NCBI GenBank assembly: GCA_902797675.1
Contig: CADBTR010000061.1
Location: 1-34,561, forward strand
Reading direction: 5' to 3'
DNA length: 34,561 bases
Source: an uncultured Lachnospiraceae bacterium
GTDB taxonomy: Bacteria; Bacillota; Clostridia; Lachnospirales; Lachnospiraceae
The notes under the pieces are model-generated. The model was not told the origin of the DNA. It saw only the letters and a program-made list of their open reading frames with translations, and ran no database searches. The position numbers were made by a program, and so were the translations under genes. Of the stretch, positions 27,437 to 34,561 are shown piece by piece (positions within the stretch are counted from its first letter, which is position 1; every line of letters begins with the position of its first letter).

Positions 27437-27475
27437 ATACTTAAGCTTATAGAAAAAAACTACAAGCTTAAGTAT
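27437..27475. repeat. 16-bp near-perfect inverted repeat upstream of the rhomboid-like gene
   Basis: ATACTTAAGCTT (27437-27448) and AAGCTTAAGTAT (27464-27475) are exact complements. After one A-C mismatch the stem continues for three more pairs to an A7 loop (T7 on the - strand). It lies just ahead of the GGAGG of the rhomboid-like gene and after the LysM gene. A possible -10 (TATACT, - strand 27476-27471) overlaps one arm. It could be a terminator for the LysM gene, a leader hairpin or an operator. Confidence 0.6.
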
Positions 27476-27517
27476 AATGGTTTTTGGTACAGATTTCCAG
27501 TAAAAATTGTATGAATT

Positions 27518-27919
27518 TTATGAATTGCGTATCATAGATACGAATTTGCCCCAGGTCATATCATCCCGATTGAGGATTTCGGACATTTTCAAATCCGGAT
27601 CCAGATCTGATTCACCGGAATCGGAAGACTCTGTGTCCATAACTGTGACCCTGCCGGCGTCTGTTTTGGAATTTTGCATTTCACGCGGCATCATTCCCTG
27701 ATTATCATTTTCCATTTCGATGCGGCTCATGGGAATACAGATTTCTTCTCCGACCTGTAGATTATAGATATTTAAGTGACGGTTGGCATTCATGATCTCA
27801 CCGATGGGTACATTATAGTAGCGGCTGAGCAGGTATAAGGAGTCGCCGCGTTTAATGGTGTGTATAATGCCGTTGCATTTTCTGCAATAGCAGATACTTC
27901 CGGAATAATTGTCATCCAT
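27518..27919 (-). CDS. Small LysM-domain protein, probable spore protein
   Basis: A 133-residue protein with one LysM domain at about residues 20-63 (HTIKRGDSLYLLSRYYNVP...NANRHLNIYNLQVGEEICIP), a fold that binds N-acetylglucosamine polymers such as peptidoglycan or spore cortex. There is no signal peptide or transmembrane helix. The N-terminus carries CYCRKC (Cys10, Cys12, Cys15), and the C-terminal half is polar and Met/Asp/Ser-rich. GGGAGGATTCCCTTT precedes the ATG. The promoter matches the sigma-K consensus, so expression in the mother cell late in sporulation is inferred, which would explain the missing export signal. It may be a SafA-like coat or cortex-interface protein; that specific function is a guess. 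Confidence 0.85.
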   Translation of the reverse strand: MDDNYSGSICYCRKCNGIIHTIKRGDSLYLLSRYYNVPIGEIMNANRHLNIYNLQVGEEICIPMSRIEMENDNQGMMPREMQNSKTDAGRVTVMDTESSDSGESDLDPDLKMSEILNRDDMTWGKFVSMIRNS

Positions 27920-27953
27920 AAAGGGAATCCTCCCAATGTCGTTCTTACAGGAT

Positions 27954-27980
27954 TAGTCTATGCAAAAATCCCAAAAATGT
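27954..27980 (-). promoter_or_regulatory. Sigma-K-like promoter of the LysM gene
   Basis: On the - strand CATAGACTA (27962-27954) matches CATAnnnTA exactly, with AC (27980-27979) 16 nt upstream. This is the spacing and sequence known for mother-cell sigma-K promoters. The start would fall near 27946, about 27 nt before the ATG. A sigma-A reading (TTGCAC-18-TAGACT) is possible but poorer. Confidence 0.55.
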
Positions 27981-27999
27981 GCAAAAGAAATGATGACGG

Positions 28000-28028
28000 T
28001 TGATTTTTCACGGAAAAAGTTGTATGCT
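28000..28028 (+). promoter_or_regulatory. Candidate promoter of folD
   Basis: TTGATT (28000-28005), 17-nt spacer and TATGCT (28023-28028), each four of six matches to consensus. The leader to the ATG at 28114 would be about 80 nt. Confidence 0.4.
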
Positions 28029-28044
28029 TTTAAAGTCAACATAA

Positions 28045-28073
28045 TTATCATTTACGGTTTTGTCAGATGATAA
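28045..28073 (+). repeat. 7-bp inverted repeat in the folD leader
   Basis: TTATCAT (28045-28051) and ATGATAA (28067-28073) flank a 15-nt spacer in the predicted folD leader. No known purine or folate riboswitch core is recognisable. It may be a small operator or chance A/T symmetry. Confidence 0.3.
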
Positions 28074-28113
28074 AGGATTATTATGAAAGGTTATTATTAA
28101 AGGAGATGAAAAG

Positions 28114-28953
28114 ATGTATCAATTGATTGATGGAAAAAAGATTTCCGCCGAGATCAAGGATGAAGTAAAAGAAAAGGTACGCCTGATGAAAGAGGAGGGA
28201 AAGTCGGTTGCCCTTGCGGTGATCCAGGTGGGCAATGATCCGGCTTCCACCGTCTATGTGGGAAATAAGAAGAAAGCCTGCGCTTATTGCGGAATCGGTT
28301 CGCCGAATTATGAGCTTCCGGAGGAGACAACGGAGGAGGAATTACTTGCCCTGATCGAGAAATTAAATCTTGATGACAGTGTAAACGGAATCTTAGTACA
28401 GCTTCCGTTGCCGAAGCATATTAACGAGGACAAGGTGATCCAGTCCATTTCTCCGAAGAAGGATGTGGATGGTTTTCATGAGAAAAGTGTGGGAGCGCTT
28501 TGTATCGGAAGTAAGGGGTTTGTATCCTGCACACCGCAGGGCGTCATTGAATTGCTGAAACGCTCCGGTATTTCCATTCAGGGAAAACATTGCGTTGTGG
28601 TAGGAAGAAGCAATATCGTCGGAAAACCGATGGCAATGCTGTTGCTTCGGGAGAACGGAACCGTGACCGTATGTCATTCCAAAACAGAGAATTTAAGAGA
28701 AATCACGAAACTTGCGGATATTCTTGTGGTTGCCATCGGAAAACCGAAATTTATCGATGATACCTATGTAAAAGAGGGCGCAGTGGTGATCGATGTGGGA
28801 ATTCACAGAGATGAGAATAATAAGCTTTGCGGTGACGTGGATTTTGAAAAGGTAGCGCCGCATACCAGCGCCATCACACCGGTTCCGGGCGGTGTTGGTC
28901 CCATGACGATCGCCATGCTGATGAGCAATTGCGCAAAAGCAGTAGAAGATTAA
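28114..28953 (+). CDS. folD: Bifunctional methylene-THF dehydrogenase / methenyl-THF cyclohydrolase
   Basis: A 279-residue FolD. The catalytic Tyr48-x3-Lys52 is in TVYVGNKKKACAYCGI. Other family blocks: VNGILVQLPLPKHI, PKKDVDGFH, SCTPQGVIELL, the NAD(P)-binding VVGRSNIVGKPMAMLLL, and the C-terminal TPVPGGVGPMTIAML. It interconverts 5,10-methylene-THF, 5,10-methenyl-THF and 10-formyl-THF in one-carbon metabolism; in acetogens it also serves the Wood-Ljungdahl methyl branch, which cannot be inferred here as no other pathway genes are present. AAAGGAGATGAAAAG precedes the ATG. The length is normal. Confidence 0.97.
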   Translation: MYQLIDGKKISAEIKDEVKEKVRLMKEEGKSVALAVIQVGNDPASTVYVGNKKKACAYCGIGSPNYELPEETTEEELLALIEKLNLDDSVNGILVQLPLPKHINEDKVIQSISPKKDVDGFHEKSVGALCIGSKGFVSCTPQGVIELLKRSGISIQGKHCVVVGRSNIVGKPMAMLLLRENGTVTVCHSKTENLREITKLADILVVAIGKPKFIDDTYVKEGAVVIDVGIHRDENNKLCGDVDFEKVAPHTSAITPVPGGVGPMTIAMLMSNCAKAVED

Positions 28954-28981
28954 AAGAATAGCAAAACAGGAGGATAGAACA

Positions 28982-29233
28982 GTGGATTTTTTGATTAACC
29001 TTATTATTGGTTTGATTATGGGTGGTATCGCCGGATGGATCGCCGGCATGATCATGAAATCAGAGGGCAGTGTTGTAAGAAATGTGCTGCTCGGCGTAAT
29101 CGGAGGCATTGTAGGTGGTGTTGTTTTAGGTTTAGTGGGGATTCACGGAAGCGGCGTAATCGGCGGTATTATCGTGGATGTGATCGGCGCCTGCATCGTT
29201 ATCGCAGGATATAATTTCCTGATGAAGAAGTAG
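28982..29233 (+). CDS. GlsB/YeaQ/YmgE family small membrane protein (GTG start)
   Basis: An 83-residue, very glycine-rich integral membrane protein of the family annotated as transglycosylase-associated, GlsB or YeaQ/YmgE. It has three hydrophobic segments (about 3-22, 34-52, 58-79) with the typical pattern GGIAGWIAGMIMKSEG, NVLLGVIGGIVGG and a third helix. Family members are often stress-induced; the biochemical role is not established. The start is GTG at 28982, with AGGAGG (28968-28973) spaced 8 nt upstream. It follows folD by 28 nt and is closed by an intrinsic terminator, so it may be co-transcribed with folD. Confidence 0.88.
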   Translation: MDFLINLIIGLIMGGIAGWIAGMIMKSEGSVVRNVLLGVIGGIVGGVVLGLVGIHGSGVIGGIIVDVIGACIVIAGYNFLMKK

Positions 29234-29267
29234 TAAACGAAAAGATTATCGCATATAATTGCAAAAA

Positions 29268-29299
29268 AACTCCGGAGTCTTTCGCTCCGGAGTTCTTTT
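29268..29299. terminator. Bidirectional intrinsic terminator
   Basis: AACTCCGGAG and CTCCGGAGTT form a perfect 10-bp stem with a TCTTTCG loop. A T-rich tail follows on the + strand and seven A precede it, which reads as a T-run on the - strand. It lies between the convergent GlsB-type and GH51 genes. Confidence 0.85.
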
Positions 29300-29351
29300 A
29301 CACTATGCACAGGTGGCGCATAAAGAAGTTATCGCCTGCAAAGGAATATTG

Positions 29352-32300
29352 TTACTGAATGTCAGCAACCACAGCCACTACAGAATTTGCAGGAAGGGAT
29401 AGGATTGCCTCTCCGTTCTGGAATGTAAGCTTGCTTTCCACTGGTACGACCGGCTCTTTTTCCTTTGTATTGACATTCGGTACATGAGCAAGTGATTCAT
29501 CGCCCGTGATCGTAATAAGGGTTGCCTCGGAAAGAGTTACATCCCGGATCACAAGTTTCGTTGTCTTTGCAAATTCATCGGCATTGACAAGTTTCAGATA
29601 AAGCTTGTTTTCATCTCTTGTGGCAGAATGGAAGATATCCTTATTGTATGCTTCCAGCTTATAATCAAGCACTTTGGAAGTAAAGGTTCCGTCTGTATAA
29701 GAGCAGATCAGGTGTTTCCTGATCGGATTTGCATAATCTGCTTTGCCGCCGTAATTTACCGTAATGGTATAATCTTTGTTGCAATCCACCGGCTCGTAGC
29801 AGGCTGCTCTGAGATTTCCTGCACAGGTACTTGAGGAGAAATCACCGAGACGATATCCCTCAATGCCGTCTTTGTATACTTTCACGCCGGTTGTGGAATT
29901 GTCATAGGCAATGGCATATTCCAAAGCATTCTTAGTCTCGGCATTGACATCAGTTACGCCTACGCCTACATAGAAGGAGTCAACGCCCTCTAGTTTTCTG
30001 GCTGTGACGGTAACTGTATAATCGGTCCATTCCGGACGGATGCAGTAGATACCGCTTACATTGCCATTTCCCTTGATAGTCATACCGGAAGCATCAAAGG
30101 TTACTTCTCCGGAGTCAGGAAGAATTGCAAAGCCCTCCGGCAATCCCTTTGAAAGGTCAGCTTCAAAGAGTACGGCGCCGTCTGCATTAGAAACGACTTT
30201 TACATTCTTGACAAGAATGGTTGCCTTTGCCGTAGCAAGCTCGATACCGCCGCAAGGAATCAGATCGATGGCTTTTCCGTTGTCAAAGGTAGAGAACGTT
30301 GTGGACAGTCCTTTCTTTCCGACATATTTTGCAAATAATTGCTGTACATAATAGGTCGGTGTATACCAGATGCTGTCATTATCAAACCAGATACAATCCG
30401 GTGTCCAGCGGTACATATTGTCTGTCCGGATCTTGTTGAACAATGGAGCGGTGGCTGCAAGCCGTACCACGTCGGAATTGTTTTCAAAACCGGTCATTAC
30501 CGCAGCTTCGGCAACGGCGCCGGCAAGGGTATTCTTTTCATTAGATGCATATTCTCCTACGAATACTTTGGAATGTTTTGCATCATTTACACTGCCGTCC
30601 GCGTTGAAGGAGCGGAAATAGTAGTTGTAACGGTCCACATTGTTCAATAGATATTGATTATTTCTGTAATAATGCTCATCGGCAATGGTTTCCATAAAGT
30701 CTTTTTGATATTTGTACCAATGAACTTCTTCCTCAAAACTTTCTTTTCCGTCGGTAAAGCGAAGGGTGGTATCGCCGCTCCATTCTCCGGCAAGGAATTT
30801 CCAGTCATCTTTATAGGCGTTATCGTCAGCCTGGGCACCTGCTGTGGAGAGAATTGTCATATCATAATCCGGATAATTCTCTTTGAGATGCTTTGTGATG
30901 CGTTCATAGAATTCCTCAAAGCTTGCCATGAATTCGGTTCCCCAGTTTTCGTTGCCCACACCGAGATAGTGAAGATCAAAAGGCTCTTCATGCCCCATAT
31001 ACTTACGCAATTGCGCCCATTGATTGTTTTCAAAATCCGTATTTATGGCGAAATCGATCAGGTCAATAAAGTTATTGATATATTTTTCACGAAGAGCGCC
31101 GCCGGCAGGATTGGCGTAATCGGAACGCGCCTGACACAAAACGCCGCATGCCATAACAGGAAGCGGTGTGGCGCCGATATCCTCAGACAATTGGAAATAT
31201 TCCATATAGCCAAGTCCCATGGTCATCACATAACCCCAGCAATTGTAATTCTCTTTTCTCGTCTCCACATCGCCGACGGAATCTTTCCAGTCATAGACAT
31301 CTTCCCAGATGAAAGAACCTTCGGAAATACAGCCTCCCGGGAAACGAAGGAAGGTAGGATGAAGGTCGGCCAAAGCCTTTACAAGATCCGGTCTTAAGCG
31401 GTAATTGCTGTTGTTGATGTAATTCTTGTGAGCGGAAGGGGAGTTTTCTTCCTCCTTTGCACCCCATACATTTTCAGGGAACATGGAGATCATATCGATG
31501 CTCATGCTGCCTTTGAATTCCAGTTTTAACTGACCGAAGACTGTTTTATCGGCAGTCAGGGTGATATATTCGTCTTTTCCGTATTTGTTCCATTCACCGG
31601 ATGATACACGGACTTTCTGCGTATCGGAAATTGCATTGCCGTCGGCATCCACTAAGGTAAGCCAAACTTCTGCCGGATCGGAAGCTTTTGCCCAGAAGGT
31701 AAGGTCGTATTTTTCATCGGCGATGATATTCATGGAGCAGGTTTCGTTATTATCGCAGAAACCGCGGTTGTAGAGTACTGTGCCGTCTTTTACATCGATA
31801 TAATAGCTTGCGCAGTCTTCTTTATCCAGTTTGAAGTATTCGTTTAATCCGCCCTCGCATTTCGGCGTTACCATATCAAGATCACCGAACCAGAAATGAA
31901 GCGGTGTGTGGTTTCTTCCGGAGGAAGCACCGTTCTCGCCGGAACGGGAATCGTATACATTGTAGGTAAAATCCTCAAAAGAGCGGTTCTGGATCATTTC
32001 GGCATATATGCCGCCGTCAGCCGCATTGTTGATATCTTCATAGAAAAGTCCCCACAGGGTATCGCTGATGTCAACCACTTCGTCTTTGCCGTTTACCGTA
32101 AGGGTATAAGGAGCAGTTGATTTCGGAAGGGCTGTTACGGAATAAGATCTTGAAACGGAAGCTTGTCCCTTTGTAAAGGTTGCCGTCAGCGTCACGGCAG
32201 CAGGTTCTTCGATATCTAATAATTTTCCGTCATCGGTGATGGCGTCCTTGCGGTCGGAAGACCAGCTTACCTTAACGGTATCTCCCATAACGGAGGTAAC

Positions 32301-33098
32301 TAAGTGATAATCCTTCACAGCTAATTTGACAGGCGGTTTGATATAGCGTTCCTTTGCCAGATTCACGATCTCTTCATCCGAGAGAGAATCGCACATCAAT
32401 TCCAGTACGTCATATTCTGCGAGAGCATCCGTATAGATCCGCACATCAGACAGAGCGGCTGCAAGGTCATCATCAGCAGGATATTGGGATTTTCCGATGT
32501 AATTGTTGCTGTAATTGCTCTTGTCCTCAAAAGAGGCAAACCATTTGCGAAGCTTTGCATAGGTTCCGCTGGAAGTCTGGCTGATGGAGCCGTTGGCTGC
32601 CAGTTCACCATTGATATAAACCATGGGACCTGCGTTACTCAATGTGCCGTCTTTCGTTCCGGTAACGACGATGGCGATATGGGACCATTTTCCCATAGGC
32701 AGGGCACAAACCGGATCCGCCACGAGATCTTCGCCGATAAAGCAGGCAGTTCGCAGATTTCTTGTGATGAACAGATTCGGCTCTCCCGGAGCTTTACCGA
32801 AATCAAACAAGCGCTCCCATACATTGGTACCCTGTTTTGGATATATCCATGCGGATAAGGTGACACCGCCCATATCACTGACATTGTCCAGGATATTGTC
32901 AGGGAGTTTTAAAAAGCTTGTACCGTTTCTGCCGCCGGCAAATTCCATAGCCTGTTTTCCGTCCAGCATCTTGACGGAAGGAAGTGCTGTTCCCTGAGCT
33001 TGCGCATCCATTCCATTTCCTGAGGCGTCTTTTCCCGGAAGAGAAGCATCCTCAAACGTGTAATGAGCGATCAGACTGTTTTTTAAGTTGTCATTCAT
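29352..33098 (-). CDS. LamG-GH51 alpha-L-arabinofuranosidase, no signal peptide
   Basis: A 1,248-residue enzyme. The ATG at 33098 has AAGGAG 8 nt upstream; an in-frame extension to 33254 lacks an RBS and is rejected. Domains: LamG/concanavalin-like (about 1-230), an Ig-like domain (about 245-330), and the GH51 region from about 331 (TLWGLFYEDINNAADGG) containing an inserted carbohydrate-binding-like stretch (about 430-560). The catalytic barrel has acid/base Glu717 in GVGNENWG and nucleophile Glu849 in VFVGEYAS. A beta-sandwich resembling DUF1080/LamG (about 975-1165) interrupts the C-terminal domain, which ends LPANSVVAVVADIQ. It should remove alpha-L-arabinofuranosyl groups from arabinan or arabinoxylan fragments. 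Absence of an export signal suggests cytoplasmic action, odd for LamG. Confidence 0.88.
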   Translation of the reverse strand: MNDNLKNSLIAHYTFEDASLPGKDASGNGMDAQAQGTALPSVKMLDGKQAMEFAGGRNGTSFLKLPDNILDNVSDMGGVTLSAWIYPKQGTNVWERLFDFGKAPGEPNLFITRNLRTACFIGEDLVADPVCALPMGKWSHIAIVVTGTKDGTLSNAGPMVYINGELAANGSISQTSSGTYAKLRKWFASFEDKSNYSNNYIGKSQYPADDDLAAALSDVRIYTDALAEYDVLELMCDSLSDEEIVNLAKERYIKPPVKLAVKDYHLVTSVMGDTVKVSWSSDRKDAITDDGKLLDIEEPAAVTLTATFTKGQASVSRSYSVTALPKSTAPYTLTVNGKDEVVDISDTLWGLFYEDINNAADGGIYAEMIQNRSFEDFTYNVYDSRSGENGASSGRNHTPLHFWFGDLDMVTPKCEGGLNEYFKLDKEDCASYYIDVKDGTVLYNRGFCDNNETCSMNIIADEKYDLTFWAKASDPAEVWLTLVDADGNAISDTQKVRVSSGEWNKYGKDEYITLTADKTVFGQLKLEFKGSMSIDMISMFPENVWGAKEEENSPSAHKNYINNSNYRLRPDLVKALADLHPTFLRFPGGCISEGSFIWEDVYDWKDSVGDVETRKENYNCWGYVMTMGLGYMEYFQLSEDIGATPLPVMACGVLCQARSDYANPAGGALREKYINNFIDLIDFAINTDFENNQWAQLRKYMGHEEPFDLHYLGVGNENWGTEFMASFEEFYERITKHLKENYPDYDMTILSTAGAQADDNAYKDDWKFLAGEWSGDTTLRFTDGKESFEEEVHWYKYQKDFMETIADEHYYRNNQYLLNNVDRYNYYFRSFNADGSVNDAKHSKVFVGEYASNEKNTLAGAVAEAAVMTGFENNSDVVRLAATAPLFNKIRTDNMYRWTPDCIWFDNDSIWYTPTYYVQQLFAKYVGKKGLSTTFSTFDNGKAIDLIPCGGIELATAKATILVKNVKVVSNADGAVLFEADLSKGLPEGFAILPDSGEVTFDASGMTIKGNGNVSGIYCIRPEWTDYTVTVTARKLEGVDSFYVGVGVTDVNAETKNALEYAIAYDNSTTGVKVYKDGIEGYRLGDFSSSTCAGNLRAACYEPVDCNKDYTITVNYGGKADYANPIRKHLICSYTDGTFTSKVLDYKLEAYNKDIFHSATRDENKLYLKLVNADEFAKTTKLVIRDVTLSEATLITITGDESLAHVPNVNTKEKEPVVPVESKLTFQNGEAILSLPANSVVAVVADIQ

Positions 33099-33158
33099 AG
33101 AGATTCTCCTTATATCTGTATTTTTTATGAGAGTCAGAAGAATTTCGACCTCACGCGG

Positions 33159-33213
33159 CTTTCGGGGGAGAAAGGGTCTCTCGCCCCGAAAAGCAGTACC
33201 TTGGTACGGTACT
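33159..33213. promoter_or_regulatory. Cluster of inverted repeats in the GH51 leader/promoter
   Basis: CTTTCGGGGGAGA (33159-33171) pairs with TCTCGCCCCGAAA (33179-33191) with one extra base. Next to it AGTACC (33195-33200) and GGTACT (33208-33213) form a dyad with a nested GTACC-tt-GGTAC. No T-run follows, so a terminator is unlikely; an operator or leader structure is the better reading. Confidence 0.45.
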
Positions 33214-33218
33214 ATTTC

Positions 33219-33254
33219 TGTCAATATTTTACTATACTTTCGGGTCATCTGCAA
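33219..33254 (-). promoter_or_regulatory. Candidate promoters of the GH51 gene
   Basis: Two overlapping possibilities on the - strand: TTGCAG (33254-33249), 17-nt spacer, TAAAAT (33231-33226); or a perfect TTGACA (33224-33219) with a poor -10 GGTACT (33200-33195, 18-nt spacer) lying inside the adjacent dyad. The second would be a typical activator- or repressor-controlled promoter. The leader is long, about 100-120 nt. Confidence 0.35.
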
Positions 33255-33276
33255 CCGAAAAAGGAGAGAATAACAG

Positions 33277-33353
33277 AAAAAATCACAAATCCGGCAGAAT
33301 AAATCATAAGATAATACAAATCACTCCGCCTTTGCTGTCATTTGTGATTTTTT
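33277..33353 (-). terminator. Long-range inverted repeat at the spoIVA 3' end, possible terminator
   Basis: On the - strand AAAAAATCACAAAT (33353-33340, inside the last spoIVA codons) and ATTTGTGATTTTTT (33290-33277) are exact 14-bp complements separated by 49 nt, the second ending in T6. A third partial partner, GTGATTT, lies in the loop. It could end spoIVA transcription, but the stem is A/T-rich and the loop unusually long. Confidence 0.4.
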
Positions 33354-34561
33354 GCAGCGTATCCTGCATTTTTCCCTGTGTATCTTCGGAGAGTTTTTCG
33401 ATTTTGGATCGGATTCCCTCGTTTACGATCTGTTCAATGGTTTTTCCGAAAATATTTGTCTCCCAGATTCCCTCCGGGTCGTCTTTTCCGTTTTCTTTGA
33501 TGAAGCGGATCAGATCTGCCGCCTGTTCCTCGGAACCTACGATCGGTGAGATTTCGGTGTAAATGTTGGTCCGGATGAAGTGGATTGACGGAGCGGAGGC
33601 TTTGATCTTGACGCCGAACCGAGTTCCGTTTTTGATGATCTCCGGCTCCTCTAAGGTAATCTCATTCCGGGCAGGAAGCACGACGCCGTAGCCTTTCTGT
33701 TTTACGCTGTCCACCGCGTGATTGACTTTGGAAAAATCGTCTTTCATGCGGGAAAGTTCCTTGATGGTGTAGATCAGTTCATATTCGTTGGTGATCTCGG
33801 CACCGGTCAGTTCGCTGATGATCTCATAATAGTGGGATTCGTCCACAGTGACTGTGAAATCGGCGATTCCAGTAGAATAATCTTTCTTTTTTGTCTTCAA
33901 TTCGGTGATGTATTGACAGTCGCCGGAGAGATCACAATCGTTTAAGTTCCGCATCAGGCGCAGCGGCAGAAGTTTTTCTTTCAGACAATTGATAATGGAC
34001 GATTTCAGCGGATGAGTATTGTCAAGCATCTCCATCCATTTCGGCATATAAAAATTCATTTCCGATATAGGAAACTCCATGAGCGCCGCAGATAAGATAT
34101 TATGTATATCATCTTTCTTCAACTGCTCGCAATTGACGCACAGCGCCGGCAGTCCGAAACGATCCTCCAAAGTCTTCGCATATGCCTTGCATTCATCGGA
34201 GTAAGGCCTTGCGGAATTCACAAGGAGTACAAAAGGCTTTTCTAACTGTTTTAATTCCCGTATCGTCTGTTCCAGCGGCGCGTCATAATCTTCCTTACTG
34301 AATTCTCCGTAGGAACCGTCACAGGTCATTACGATTCCTATGGTGGAATGGTCGGTGATCACTTTTTCGGTTCCGATCTGCGCGGCTTTGGTAAAGGGAA
34401 TCTCATAGTCAAACCATGGCGTTTTTACCATCCGCTCATGTCCGTCCTCCGTGTGACCGGCAGCACCGTTGACCATAAAGCCGACGCAGTCGATCAGGCG
34501 CAATTTTACGGAAGTATCTTCGGAAAGAGAAATGGATGCGGCCTCTTTCGGAATAAATTTC
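33304..34561 (-). CDS. spoIVA: Stage IV sporulation protein A (partial, 5' end outside the window)
   Basis: The C-terminal 418 residues of SpoIVA, the ATPase that polymerises on the forespore surface to form the spore-coat basement layer. The frame is open to the window edge; the first residues (KFIPKEAASISLSEDTSVKL) align with the corresponding SpoIVA region, so an apparent TTG start at 34503 is artificial. Family blocks are IDCVGFMVNGAAGH, TPWFDYEIPFTKAAQIGTEKVI, DHSTIGIVMTCDGSYG, VLLVNSARPYSDE, PEIIKNGTRFGVKIKASAPS, IWETNIFGKTIEQIVNEGI and the terminal GGVICIIL. About 75 N-terminal residues including Walker A lie beyond the window. It implies an endospore former. Mother-cell sigma-E control is known for the family; its promoter is not visible. 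Confidence 0.97.
   Translation of the reverse strand, partial: KFIPKEAASISLSEDTSVKLRLIDCVGFMVNGAAGHTEDGHERMVKTPWFDYEIPFTKAAQIGTEKVITDHSTIGIVMTCDGSYGEFSKEDYDAPLEQTIRELKQLEKPFVLLVNSARPYSDECKAYAKTLEDRFGLPALCVNCEQLKKDDIHNILSAALMEFPISEMNFYMPKWMEMLDNTHPLKSSIINCLKEKLLPLRLMRNLNDCDLSGDCQYITELKTKKKDYSTGIADFTVTVDESHYYEIISELTGAEITNEYELIYTIKELSRMKDDFSKVNHAVDSVKQKGYGVVLPARNEITLEEPEIIKNGTRFGVKIKASAPSIHFIRTNIYTEISPIVGSEEQAADLIRFIKENGKDDPEGIWETNIFGKTIEQIVNEGIRSKIEKLSEDTQGKMQDTLQKITNDSKGGVICIIL

Noticed and set aside
28029..28113. Riboswitch in the folD leader
   Set aside because: The leader is only about 80 nt, A/T-rich, with a single 7-bp dyad; no conserved THF or purine aptamer core was recognised.
30654..31397. 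247-codon open frame on the + strand inside the GH51 gene
   Set aside because: It is antisense to the catalytic region of a clearly coding gene, has no RBS or recognisable domain, and is a shadow of the codon bias of that gene.
33099..33254. 52-residue N-terminal extension of the GH51 enzyme
   Set aside because: It spans the promoter-like and hairpin region, lacks an RBS, is not a signal peptide, and the ATG at 33098 has a well spaced AAGGAG.

Overview
The window looks like chromosomal core and accessory DNA from an anaerobic, endospore-forming Firmicute, most likely a Lachnospiraceae-type Clostridia. The evidence is a SpoIVA gene at the right edge, a consensus sigma-K-like promoter in front of a LysM gene, a giant 2-hydroxyacyl-CoA dehydratase/activase-type protein, multi-domain plant-glycan hydrolases, strong AGGAGG ribosome binding sites and mixed ATG/GTG/TTG starts. 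The species cannot be named from the sequence. I saw no tRNA, rRNA, CRISPR array, transposase, integrase or phage gene.

Left part (1-8.9 kb, + strand). A perfect TTGACA-17-TATAAT promoter drives YceD (DUF177) and rpmF. The 59-residue rpmF is easy to miss. A terminator follows, then an acyl-carrier-protein-like gene, an unusual 13-bp inverted repeat, and the block plsX-rnc-smc-ftsY-ilvA. Several junctions there are translationally coupled (plsX/rnc and ftsY/ilvA overlap by 4 nt).

Middle part (8.9-17.5 kb, + strand). Two small unknown membrane proteins precede an OmpR-type response regulator and its histidine kinase. Next come a lipoprotein with its own extended -10 promoter, a CheV-type CheW-receiver protein, a 507-residue single-pass membrane protein with very acidic and very lysine-rich cytoplasmic blocks, then hisH, hisF and ung. 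The four sensory and envelope genes may form one signalling unit of unknown output.

Right part (17.6-34.6 kb). A secreted beta-L-arabinofuranosidase (GH127/GH146 type) has duplicated flanking modules and a C-terminal dockerin-like domain. It is broken by a frameshift exactly at a run of eight G, and its promoter sits inside a long palindrome. Convergent to it is a 1,422-residue protein that fuses two ATPase (activase) modules with dehydratase-like domains. Then follow a rhomboid-like pseudoprotease with a zinc-ribbon tail, a small LysM protein with a sigma-K-like promoter (probably a spore protein), folD and a GlsB/YeaQ-type membrane protein. A convergent, leaderless LamG-GH51 alpha-L-arabinofuranosidase and the C-terminal 418 residues of SpoIVA end the window. 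The two arabinofuranosidases of opposite anomeric specificity suggest use of arabinose-rich plant glycans. The activase fusion is the best candidate for undescribed biochemistry.
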